From an uncultured Clostridia bacterium (lineage in GTDB: Bacteria > Bacillota > Clostridia > Christensenellales > Aristaeellaceae): a stretch of DNA of 64,000 nucleotides. Under the pieces are notes generated by a model, which had not been told where the DNA came from, did no database searches, and saw only the letters and a list, made by a program, of their open reading frames with translations. A program made the position numbers and the translations under genes. Shown here one piece after another: positions 47,270 to 55,127 of this stretch. The stretch's first letter is position 1. Each line of letters starts with the position of its first letter. Where the stretch lies: NCBI GenBank assembly GCA_934630705.1, contig CAKTWP010000001.1:1-64000 (forward strand), given 5' to 3'.

Positions 47270-48535
47270 ATGGCGCAAACCATTTCCTGGCAGGAATCCA
47301 TTCCTGTAGCCGGGAGCTATGATGTGATCGTGGCCGGCGGCGGCATGGCGGGCGTGGCGGCAGCGCTGTCTGCTGCGCGGATGCACAAGAAGGCGCTGAT
47401 TCTGGAAAAAAGCACCACCCTGGGCGGCCTGGCCACGCTGGGGCTCATCAATTTCTGGGTGCCCCTGTGCAACGGCCGGGGCAAGCAGGTGATCCGCGGC
47501 ATGGCTGAGGAGCTGCTGCGACTGTCCATCCGCTATGGCTATGACAGCCTGCCGCCGGAATGGAAAAACGGCGAACCGGAAACGCCCACCAATGCCCGGT
47601 ATATCACCCGCTTCTCCGTTGGTATTTTCGGGCTGGCGCTGATGCGGCTGCTTCGGGATGAAGGCGTGGATGTGCTTTACGACGCGCTGGTTTCCATGCC
47701 CGTGATGGAGGACGGTCATTGCCGGGGGCTGATTATCGATGGCAAATCCGGCCGGCAATATTATGAAGCCGGCATGGTGGTGGACGCTACCGGGGACTGC
47801 GATGTGCTCAAGCGCGCCGGGGTGCCGGTGGTGGACGGCGGCAACTACTTCACCATGATCGCCATGGGCACAAACCTGAAGCAATGCCGCATGGCCGTGG
47901 AAGCCGGAAGCATCGAAAAGGCTTATTGCACCTATATGGGCGGTCCCTCCTCTCTGCATGGGAAGGGCCATCCTCAGGATATGCCCAAGTTCGTGGGCGC
48001 GTCCACGGAAATGGTGAACGATTTTCTGCAAAAGAATCAGCTGCTGCTCTTTGACAAAATCAAGGATCAGCCCCGGAACGAACGGGATATTTTCATGCTT
48101 CCGGGCATGGCCCAGCTGCGAACCACCCGCCATATCGACGGGGACTACACCCTTTCCATGGCCGACCTTTATCGGCATCAGGAAACCTCCGTGGGCGCGA
48201 TTGGCGATTTCGAATATCGGGATCGGCTTTATGAGGTGCCCTTTGGCACGCTGGTGCGCACCGGCTATGACAACCTGATCACCTGCGGCCGCAGCGCCGC
48301 GGCGGAGGGCTGGGCCTGGGATGCGCTGCGGGTGATTCCCCCGGCGGTGCTCACCGGCCAGGCCGCGGGCATTGCCGCCGCGCAGGCCCTGGACGCAAAC
48401 GTGCCCCTTCCCCAGCTGCCCATTGCTCCGCTGCAGAAGGCGCTGGCCGAAACCGGCGTGCTCATCCATTTCGACGACGCATGGATTCCCGAAAACCGCG
48501 AGGACGTTTCCGGTGCGGCAGAAGGGCATCTCTGA
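47270..48535 (+). CDS. FAD-dependent oxidoreductase
   Basis: 421 residues. The dinucleotide-binding motif YDVIVAGGGMAGVAAALSAA (residues 17-36) is followed by LEKSTTLGGLATLGLINFW. A second FAD contact lies at MVVDATGDCDVLKRAG, and VLTGQAAGIAAAQAL closes the FAD site. This layout matches the large FAD_oxidored (PF12831) family of unknown substrate. ATG at 47270 has AAGGAGG. It has its own promoter and terminator. Neighbours give no hint of the substrate. Confidence 0.88.
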   Translation: MAQTISWQESIPVAGSYDVIVAGGGMAGVAAALSAARMHKKALILEKSTTLGGLATLGLINFWVPLCNGRGKQVIRGMAEELLRLSIRYGYDSLPPEWKNGEPETPTNARYITRFSVGIFGLALMRLLRDEGVDVLYDALVSMPVMEDGHCRGLIIDGKSGRQYYEAGMVVDATGDCDVLKRAGVPVVDGGNYFTMIAMGTNLKQCRMAVEAGSIEKAYCTYMGGPSSLHGKGHPQDMPKFVGASTEMVNDFLQKNQLLLFDKIKDQPRNERDIFMLPGMAQLRTTRHIDGDYTLSMADLYRHQETSVGAIGDFEYRDRLYEVPFGTLVRTGYDNLITCGRSAAAEGWAWDALRVIPPAVLTGQAAGIAAAQALDANVPLPQLPIAPLQKALAETGVLIHFDDAWIPENREDVSGAAEGHL

Positions 48536-48555
48536 TCTGCCCATCCATCATAAGC

Positions 48556-48594
48556 AACGGGAGCAGCGCCGCACGGCGTCTCTCCCGTTTTTTT
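48556..48594 (+). terminator. Terminator of the FAD enzyme gene
   Basis: AACGGGAG / CTCCCGTT stem with a GC-rich inner loop, then seven T. It lies between this gene and the convergent sfsA gene and reaches the sfsA stop. Confidence 0.9.
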
Positions 48595-49273
48595 ATGCCA
48601 GCCGAATCTCCACCGGCTGATGAAGGGCCATTTCCCGGGGCGTAACAAGACAGTCATAGCACCAGATTTCCACGCCTGCCGCCCGGGCATGGGCAAGCGC
48701 ATCCGCAAATGCGGGATCGGTCTTCCGATTGGGCGTAAAATAGGATACACCGCCCATCTGCACCACCAGAAGCACCGCCGCACCGTATCCCGCCGCCATG
48801 CTTTTTTCCAGTTCCCGCAGATGCTTCGTTCCCCGCTGGGTGGGCGCGTCCGGAAACAGCACGATGCCGTCTTCCTCCAGCGTCACGCCCTTCACCTCCA
48901 CAAAGCCCCGCTTTTCCCCCGCTTCCCAGTAAAAATCCAGCCGGGAGTCCCCGAACCGGGTCTCGGGCCGCAGCAGTGTCAGCCCCGGAATCAGGCGGGG
49001 CAGCCCCTCCGCCGCCACATGGTTGGGAGCCTGGCTGTCCATATTGATCAGCCGCCCGCCCTTATAAACCGCCACCAGATCACACTTGGTTTTCCGGGCC
49101 GGGTTATCCGATACCGCCAGCACCACGTCCGCTCCGGGGACTAACAGCTCCCGGCAGCGTCCCGTGTTTTTCACATGGCAGATTTCCTCCCCCGCCGCCG
49201 TTTCCACCCGGGCGATAAACCGGTTGGGCCGGGCGATAAACCGGCCGGGGAGCACCGTATCGTAAAGCACCAT
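48593..49273 (-). CDS. sfsA: Sugar fermentation stimulation protein homologue SfsA
   Basis: 226 residues. PGRFIARPNRFIARVE, the GRCRELL motif, FVEVKGVTLEEDGIVLFPDAPTQRG and HLRELEKS are the conserved blocks of SfsA. The acidic residue set in the VEVKG region resembles a nuclease-like fold. Its biochemical role is still not settled; E. coli SfsA was linked to maltose gene expression. ATG at 49273 has GGAGG at about 7 nt. It is a single gene. Confidence 0.93.
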   Translation of the reverse strand: MVLYDTVLPGRFIARPNRFIARVETAAGEEICHVKNTGRCRELLVPGADVVLAVSDNPARKTKCDLVAVYKGGRLINMDSQAPNHVAAEGLPRLIPGLTLLRPETRFGDSRLDFYWEAGEKRGFVEVKGVTLEEDGIVLFPDAPTQRGTKHLRELEKSMAAGYGAAVLLVVQMGGVSYFTPNRKTDPAFADALAHARAAGVEIWCYDCLVTPREMALHQPVEIRLA

Positions 49274-49327
49274 GGCGTTGCCTCCGTTCTGTAAGCTCTC
49301 TATGGAATATACCACGTTTTTGCCCGC

Positions 49328-49356
49328 TTGACAAAGCCGTTTCCCCGCTCTACAAT
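49328..49356 (+). promoter_or_regulatory. Promoter of the AraC-type regulator
   Basis: TTGACA (49328-49333), 17 nt, TACAAT (49351-49356), about 33 nt before the ATG. It lies back to back with the sfsA start. Confidence 0.8.
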
Positions 49357-49388
49357 CTTTTTATCAATCCATACAAGGAGGGCTGCCC

Positions 49389-50366
49389 ATGAATTCCCAG
49401 CTGCTGGCCCATCTGTCCGCCCTCACGGCGGAGGAGCAGGCCCTGCTTCAGGGGGCCGCCCTGAACCGAGACGCCTATTCCTCCGGCCCCTCCTTTCTGA
49501 TTCAAAGCCAGAAAATGATTCCGCCGGGCCAGGCCATTTCCCTGCGGCCCCATACCCGCTTCGTCTCCTTCCCCATGCACCGGCATGATTACGTGGAAAT
49601 CATGTATATGCTTCAGGGACAGGCAGAGCACACCATGGAGGACGGGGAAACCATCCTGCTCCGGGCCGGGGAAATCCTGATGATGAACTGCCATACCGCC
49701 CATGCCATCGCCTGCTGCGGGAAAAACGATGTGGGGGTAAACCTGATCGTGCTGCCTGCATTCTTTGATTTCGCGCTGGAAATGGTTGGCTCGGGCAGCA
49801 CGCTGGGCCGCTTCCTCATGGATGCGCTGCGTGCCGGGGAAAAGGAAGTGCCGTATCTGTATTTCCAGGTCGCTCAGGTGCCTGAAATTCAGAGCGTGAT
49901 GGAGAGCATGCTGCTGTCCCTTCTGGCGCATCCCGCCGGCAGCCAGCTGATCCACAAAACGGAAATGACGCTGCTGTTTCTGCATCTGATGCAAAACGCC
50001 CGCCATATGGCCCTGTCTTCCCTGCATCGGGGCAACGCGCTGGCGGTTTCCCTGCTGCAGGAAATTCATCAGAATTACCAGACATTGTCCTTTGCCGATT
50101 TCGCCGCGGCCCACGGCGTGTCCGCCGCCTATGTGAGCAAGCTGATGCGGGAAGCCACCGGCAAAACCTGCACGGAGCTGCTGCAGGCCCGGCGGCTGAA
50201 AAAAGCTCGGGATCTGCTGGAAAACACCAGTCTGACGGTGCTGGACGTTTGCGGGGCGGTGGGCTATTCCAATTCCAGCCATTTTTATCGTCTCTTTGAA
50301 AAGGAATTCGGCTGTTCTCCTTCGGCGTATCGGCAATCTGTTCAGGTTAATTCAGGACGCAGATAA
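49389..50366 (+). CDS. AraC-family transcriptional regulator of the rhamnose cluster
   Basis: 325 residues. A cupin-like effector domain (MHRHDYVEIMYMLQGQAEHTM) leads to the C-terminal pair of helix-turn-helix motifs (FADFAAAHGVSAAYVSKLMREATG; VLDVCGAVGYSNSSHFYRLFEKEFG). ATG at 49389 has AAGGAGG. It precedes rhaA by about 100 nt on the same strand, so it is the likely activator of the rhamnose genes, comparable in position to RhaS/RhaR. The effector is assumed, not shown. Confidence 0.9.
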   Translation: MNSQLLAHLSALTAEEQALLQGAALNRDAYSSGPSFLIQSQKMIPPGQAISLRPHTRFVSFPMHRHDYVEIMYMLQGQAEHTMEDGETILLRAGEILMMNCHTAHAIACCGKNDVGVNLIVLPAFFDFALEMVGSGSTLGRFLMDALRAGEKEVPYLYFQVAQVPEIQSVMESMLLSLLAHPAGSQLIHKTEMTLLFLHLMQNARHMALSSLHRGNALAVSLLQEIHQNYQTLSFADFAAAHGVSAAYVSKLMREATGKTCTELLQARRLKKARDLLENTSLTVLDVCGAVGYSNSSHFYRLFEKEFGCSPSAYRQSVQVNSGRR

Positions 50367-50386
50367 AGGCAAGCTGCGTCCTTTTC
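50355..50386 (+). terminator. Terminator of the AraC-type gene
   Basis: Perfect stem GGACGCAG / CTGCGTCC followed by TTTTCGTTT. The 5' arm overlaps the last codons and stop of the gene. Confidence 0.85.
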
Positions 50387-50411
50387 GTTTGCCGGCAAAC
50401 CGCGGTACAAT
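50387..50411 (+). promoter_or_regulatory. rhaA promoter with 14-bp palindrome
   Basis: GTTTGCCGGCAAAC (50387-50400) is a perfect palindrome lying 5 nt before a TACAAT -10 (50406-50411). The -35 region is poor, as in activator-dependent promoters. A palindrome rather than direct repeats is unusual for an AraC-family site, so a second regulator is possible. Confidence 0.5.
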
Positions 50412-50423
50412 AGCATCAGCAGA

Positions 50424-50442
50424 GGATATGCGCCCCATATCC
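50424..50442. promoter_or_regulatory. Inverted repeat in the rhaA leader
   Basis: GGATATG / CATATCC with loop CGCCC, about 22 nt before the rhaA start. It includes a CGCCCC core but is not a full member of the ATGCGCCCC palindrome family. An operator or leader hairpin. Confidence 0.4.
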
Positions 50443-50464
50443 CATTGATAAGGAGGCAAGGAAA

Positions 50465-51712
50465 ATGACGACAGCCTATGAACTGGCGAAAAAGCGTTAT
50501 GCCCAGCTGGGCGTTGATACCGAGGCGGCCCTGGCCCGCCTTAAAACCATCCCCATCAGCATTCATTGCTGGCAAGGCGATGACGTGCATGGCTTTGACA
50601 GCGATGAATCCCTTTCCGGCGGCATTCAGACCACCGGCAATTATCCCGGCAAGGCCCGCACGCCGGAAGAGCTGATGGCCGATTTTGAAAAGGCCATTTC
50701 CATGATCGGCGGCATAAAGCGGATTAATCTCCATGCCAGCTATGCCATTTTCGCCCCCGGCGAAAGGGCGGACCGGGATGCGCTGGAGCCCCGGCATTTC
50801 AAGCCCTGGGTGGATTTTGCGAAAAAGAATCATCTGGGCATTGATTTTAACCCCACCTTCTTCTCCCATCCCATGGTCAAGGGCGGACTCACCCTGTCCT
50901 CCCCGGATGAAGCGGTGCGCGCCTTCTGGGTGCGCCATGGCATTGCCTGCCGGCGGATCGCGGCGTATTTCGCCAGAGAACTGGGCACGCATTGCCTGTG
51001 CAACGTATGGATTCCCGACGGACTGAAGGATGTGCCGGCGGACCGGCTGTCTCCCCGGAAGCGGCTGGAAAAGAGTCTGGATGAAATTTTCGCAGAGCCG
51101 CTTCCCGGCGTGGTGGATGCAGTGGAAAGCAAGGTGTTCGGCATCGGGCTGGAAGCCTACACGGTGGGCAGCAGCGAGTTTTATATTTCCTATGCCGCCC
51201 GGCATCCCGGCGTTTACAATCTGCTGGATAATGGCCATTATCATCCCACGGAAATGGTGAGCGATAAAATCCCCTCCATGCTCTGCTTCTTTGACAAGGT
51301 GCCGCTGCATGTGACCCGGCCCATGCGCTGGGACAGCGATCATGTGGTTCGTCTGGAAGACGAAATCAAGGCCATTGCCGAAGAAATCGTGCGCTGCGAC
51401 GCCACGGAGCGGGTGCTTATCGGCCTGGATTATTTCGATGCGTCCATCAACCGGGTGGCCGCCTGGGTAATCGGCACGCGGAACATGCAAAAGGCGCTGC
51501 TCAACACCCTGCTTATGCCCCATGCGCAGCTCAAGGCGCTGCAGGATCAGCAGCGGTTCACTGAGCTGATGGCCCTGCAGGAGGCGCTGAAGGTGCTGCC
51601 CATGGGCGCGGTCTGGGAGGAGTTTTGCGCCCGGGAGCATGTGGAGGATGACGAGGAATGGCTGGACGATGTGCTGGCCTACGAAAAAGAAGTATTGCTA
51701 AAGAGGGTGTGA
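50465..51712 (+). CDS. rhaA: L-rhamnose isomerase
   Basis: 415 residues, normal length. Blocks IPISIHCWQGDDVHGFD, GNYPGKARTPEEL, LGIDFNPTFFSHPM, LLDNGHYHPTEMVSDKI and HVTRPMRWDSDHVV are characteristic of RhaA, with the metal ligands in the last three. It converts L-rhamnose to L-rhamnulose. ATG at 50465 has AAGGAGG. It is the first gene of the operon rhaA-rhaD-rhaM-rhamnosidase; rhaD starts 6 nt after its stop. Confidence 0.97.
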   Translation: MTTAYELAKKRYAQLGVDTEAALARLKTIPISIHCWQGDDVHGFDSDESLSGGIQTTGNYPGKARTPEELMADFEKAISMIGGIKRINLHASYAIFAPGERADRDALEPRHFKPWVDFAKKNHLGIDFNPTFFSHPMVKGGLTLSSPDEAVRAFWVRHGIACRRIAAYFARELGTHCLCNVWIPDGLKDVPADRLSPRKRLEKSLDEIFAEPLPGVVDAVESKVFGIGLEAYTVGSSEFYISYAARHPGVYNLLDNGHYHPTEMVSDKIPSMLCFFDKVPLHVTRPMRWDSDHVVRLEDEIKAIAEEIVRCDATERVLIGLDYFDASINRVAAWVIGTRNMQKALLNTLLMPHAQLKALQDQQRFTELMALQEALKVLPMGAVWEEFCAREHVEDDEEWLDDVLAYEKEVLLKRV

Positions 51713-51717
51713 CGAAC

Positions 51718-52545
51718 ATGAACATGACTGATCTTTCCATTATGCAGCGCTACATGCGCATGTGCGAGGATGGCTGGCTGCAGGGCTGGCATGAACGCAA
51801 CGGCGGCAATCTGACCTATCGGCTCACCGCCGAGGAAGTATCCCAGATGCGCCCCTTCTTTGACGAAACGCCCCGGCCCTGGGTGGCCATGGGGGTGACG
51901 GGCAGGAATCTTGCGGGCGAATATTTTATTTCCACCGGCAGCGGGAAATACTTCCGCAATGTGGCCATCGACCCGGCGGACAGCCTGTGCGTGGTGGAAA
52001 TCAATGAAGCCGGCGACAGCTATCGGATCGTGTGGGGGCTGGTCAACGGCGGGCGGCCCACCAGCGAATTCCCGTCTCATTTCATGAATCATTCCGTGCG
52101 CGCGGCGGCCACGAACGGGGCCTGCCGGGTGATTTACCATGCGCATCCGGCCCACATCATCGCCATGACCTATGTGCTGCCTCTGACGGACAAGGCGTTC
52201 ACCCGTGCGCTGTGGCAAAGCGCCACGGAGTGCCCGGTGGTGTTCCCCGGCGGCGTTGGCGTGGTGCCCTGGATGGTACCCGGCGGGGCGGATATTGCGC
52301 TGGCCACCTGCGAAAAAATGAAGGAGTTTGACGCAGCCGTCTGGGCGCATCACGGGCTGTTTGCCTCCGGCCCGGACTTTGACACCACCTTCGGCCTGAT
52401 GCACACCATTGAAAAGGCTGCGGAAATCTATGTGCTGGCCATGTCCTGCGGCCAGGGCATCCGCCAGACCATTGAGGACGACAATCTCCGCGCCATCGCC
52501 AGAGAGTTCGGCGTGCAGCTGCGGGAGGAATTCCTGGACAATTAA
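51718..52545 (+). CDS. rhaD: L-rhamnulose-1-phosphate aldolase
   Basis: 275 residues of the class II aldolase/adducin family. GWHERNGGNLTYRLT near the N-terminus, TGSGKYFRNV, the zinc histidines in YHAHPAHIIAM and VWAHHGLFASG are visible. It splits rhamnulose 1-phosphate into DHAP and lactaldehyde. ATG at 51718 has GAGGGTG. It directly follows rhaA. Its substrate must be made by a rhamnulokinase, which is not found in this cluster. Confidence 0.95.
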   Translation: MNMTDLSIMQRYMRMCEDGWLQGWHERNGGNLTYRLTAEEVSQMRPFFDETPRPWVAMGVTGRNLAGEYFISTGSGKYFRNVAIDPADSLCVVEINEAGDSYRIVWGLVNGGRPTSEFPSHFMNHSVRAAATNGACRVIYHAHPAHIIAMTYVLPLTDKAFTRALWQSATECPVVFPGGVGVVPWMVPGGADIALATCEKMKEFDAAVWAHHGLFASGPDFDTTFGLMHTIEKAAEIYVLAMSCGQGIRQTIEDDNLRAIAREFGVQLREEFLDN

Positions 52546-52658
52546 AAACAGGGAGAACATGCGGGAGGAGGTTCTTTGCTTCCAAAGAGCCCCCTCCCGT
52601 TCTCTCCAAGGAAAACCGTAAAGCCTTTTCCCTTCATGAAATTTTTGGAGGTGTTCCT

Positions 52659-52976
52659 ATGGATCGATACGCATGGAAGGCCATGCTCAAGCCGGGCATG
52701 AAGGAAGAATACAAGCGCCGGCATGATGCAATCTGGCCGGAAATGGTGGCGCTGCTGAAGGCGGCAGGCATCCGGAATTACACCATCTGGAACGTGGGCG
52801 ACGAGCTGTTCGGCTATTATGAATGCGAAAAGGGGCTGGATTATGCCGCCAGCGTGCAGGCCGAAAGCCCCATCGTGGATAAATGGAACCAGTATATGGA
52901 GGATGTGATGACCATGCCCCTGGATCCGGATACCGGCGTTCAGCCCAAGCTGGAACGGATGTTTTTCCTGGAATAA
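52659..52976 (+). CDS. rhaM: L-rhamnose mutarotase
   Basis: 105 residues, the normal RhaM size. MDRYAWKAMLKPGMKEEYKRRH contains the catalytic histidine typical of the family (H24 region), then YTIWNVGDELFGYYE and the aromatic pair before the helix. It interconverts rhamnose anomers. ATG at 52659 has TGGAGGTG. It lies 113 nt after rhaD; that gap shows no clear gene or promoter. Confidence 0.94.
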   Translation: MDRYAWKAMLKPGMKEEYKRRHDAIWPEMVALLKAAGIRNYTIWNVGDELFGYYECEKGLDYAASVQAESPIVDKWNQYMEDVMTMPLDPDTGVQPKLERMFFLE

Positions 52977-52997
52977 AGCCATCAAGGAGGCGCTTTC

Positions 52998-54947
52998 ATG
53001 CCCGCGCAATGGATTTGGAACTTTGGCGATTACGAAATTTATCACAGCCTGCTGCTCCATGCCCGGCGGCAGGAATTCGGCCATGCATACCCGGCCATGT
53101 GGCATACCGATTCTCCCGAAAAAACCGTATCCTTCCGCACGGAGGTGGATGCGCCCCAGGGCGGCTATCTTATTGCCCATGTCTGCGGAAAAGGGTATGT
53201 GGAATATCAGGGAGGGCAGCATCCCACCGGCGTGCGGCTGGCGCTCCCGGCAGGCAAATATCCTGTCCACATCCGCGTGGTCAATGTGACGGGGCTCCCC
53301 AGCGTGCTGGTGGAAAGCGATGTATGCACCTCCGGCGCGGATTGGCTGGCTTCGCCCTATTTTCAGGCGGATTACGCCCCCGCCGGCACCGATCCGGCTT
53401 ATACATCCCCGGACATTACCCCCGAAACCTTCCCCTTCTCCTATGCGCCCCTCTCCCCCGTTTCCGTCCAGCCTGTTCCCGGTGGCACGCTGTATGACTT
53501 TGGCCGGGAAACCTTCGGCCCCGTAACGGTACAGGCTGATCCCGCGCAGACCGTAACGGTGGTGTATGGTGAATCCCGCGCGGAAGCCATGGACAGGGAA
53601 AACGCGCTGCTGTTTGAAACGATGCAGGGGCAGGCCCAGTATGCGCTGCCTGCCCGGGCGTTTCGCTATCTGCAGGTGCAGGGCGCGGCGCAAATCAGCG
53701 CCCAATACGAATACCTGAATTTGCCCGACCGGGGCAGCTTTTCCTGCCCGGATGAAAAAATGAATCGCATCTGGCAGCTCAGCGCCTATACGTTCCATCT
53801 CAACAGCCGGGAATTCTATCTGGACGGCATCAAGCGCGATCGATGGGTCTGGTCTGGAGATGCGTATCAGAGCTATATGATCAACCGCTATCTGTATCTG
53901 AATGAGGCCATTTCCCGGCGCACCATGCTGGCTCTGCGGGGGAAAAACGAGCTCCATGAGCATATCAACACGATTCTGGATTACAGCCTGTACTGGCTCA
54001 TCAGCGTTTATGACCATTACCAGACCTATGGCGATCAGGCGCTGGTGAAGGCGCTGCTGCCCAAGATGCGTTCGCTGCTGGCGTTTGTGGAAAAAGACCG
54101 GGATGAAAACGGATTTATCATCGGCGGCGAGGGTGTATGGGTGTTTGTGGATTGGAGCGAAATGGATAAGACCGGCGCGATCTGCGCCGAGCAGATGCTC
54201 TATATCCGCGCGCTGCAGGCCATTGCCTTCTGCGAAACCCTGTGCGGCGGCGATGGCAGCCCCTGCCTGGAAAAGGCGGACGCCCTGACGGCGCGGATGA
54301 ATCAGTTCTTCTGGGACGAAACCCAGGGCGCGTTCATCGATTCCTATGCCTCGGGCAAGCGCCATGTGACCCGCCACGCCAATATTTTCGCCGTGCTCTT
54401 TGATCTGGCCACCCCAGCCCAGCAGCAGAGCATCCTCCGGCATGTGCTGCATAACGACGCCATCACGGCCCTGACTACGCCCTATTTCAAATTCTATGAA
54501 ATGGACGCGCTGTGCAAGCTGGACTGTCAGGAGGAAGTGACGGCGGCAGTACGGGCATACTGGGGCGGCATGGTGGATCTGGGAGCCACGTCCATTTGGG
54601 AACAGTTCAATCCCCAGGCGCAGGGCGCAGAGCATTATGCCATGTATGGCCATGCGTTCGGATGCTCCCTGTGCCATGCCTGGGGCGCAGGACCGATCTA
54701 TCTGCTGGGCCGGTATTACCTGGGCGTGCGCTCCACTGCGCCGCGATACGCGGCCTTTGAGGTTGCGCCCTGCCTGGGCGGGCTGCCTGCTTTCCAGGGC
54801 GTTGTGCCCCTGCCGGACGGCGAGGTGCGCGTGGCGCTGGACGGGGAATCCCTGCGCGTCACTGCTACCTGTCCCGGCGGCGTACTCCGCTGGCAGGGCA
54901 AGGAATACCCGCTTCCCGTCGGACAGGAAATTGCCGTCAAGGCCTGA
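52998..54947 (+). CDS. Alpha-L-rhamnosidase, glycoside hydrolase family 78
   Basis: 649 residues. N-terminal beta domains (1-240) are followed by an (alpha/alpha)-barrel with the catalytic segment DGIKRDRWVWSGDAY (276-290), which matches the GH78 acid motif, and then WVFVDWSEMDKTGAICAEQM. A C-terminal beta domain ends the protein. It is shorter than many GH78 enzymes because it lacks extra N-terminal modules. There is no signal peptide, so it acts inside the cell on imported rhamnosides. It follows rhaM by 21 nt with AAGGAGG. Confidence 0.93.
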   Translation: MPAQWIWNFGDYEIYHSLLLHARRQEFGHAYPAMWHTDSPEKTVSFRTEVDAPQGGYLIAHVCGKGYVEYQGGQHPTGVRLALPAGKYPVHIRVVNVTGLPSVLVESDVCTSGADWLASPYFQADYAPAGTDPAYTSPDITPETFPFSYAPLSPVSVQPVPGGTLYDFGRETFGPVTVQADPAQTVTVVYGESRAEAMDRENALLFETMQGQAQYALPARAFRYLQVQGAAQISAQYEYLNLPDRGSFSCPDEKMNRIWQLSAYTFHLNSREFYLDGIKRDRWVWSGDAYQSYMINRYLYLNEAISRRTMLALRGKNELHEHINTILDYSLYWLISVYDHYQTYGDQALVKALLPKMRSLLAFVEKDRDENGFIIGGEGVWVFVDWSEMDKTGAICAEQMLYIRALQAIAFCETLCGGDGSPCLEKADALTARMNQFFWDETQGAFIDSYASGKRHVTRHANIFAVLFDLATPAQQQSILRHVLHNDAITALTTPYFKFYEMDALCKLDCQEEVTAAVRAYWGGMVDLGATSIWEQFNPQAQGAEHYAMYGHAFGCSLCHAWGAGPIYLLGRYYLGVRSTAPRYAAFEVAPCLGGLPAFQGVVPLPDGEVRVALDGESLRVTATCPGGVLRWQGKEYPLPVGQEIAVKA

Positions 54948-54969
54948 CCTTCTGTGCTGACATATCATC

Positions 54970-55035
54970 AGTAATACGCCCCAGATTGGGAAGGAAACGC
55001 GTTTGCGTTCCTCTCTCAATCTGGGGCGCATTATT
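54970..55035. repeat. Convergent-junction palindrome R5 (ATGCGCCCC family)
   Basis: AGTAATACGCCCCAGATTGG pairs with CAATCTGGGGCGCATTATT; inner GGAAACGC / GCGTTTGCGTTCC extend the stem. It lies between the rhamnosidase and the convergent glycogen phosphorylase genes. The flank ATCAGTA is the same as at R4. Confidence 0.88.
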
Positions 55036-55127
55036 GGTGAATATAAAATATCCCTACGACTTTTCTGGAGGAACCGTTCTTTGGCCACGACGAATGATTC
55101 CCTCGCAAATACTCCCGTTTTCCCCTG

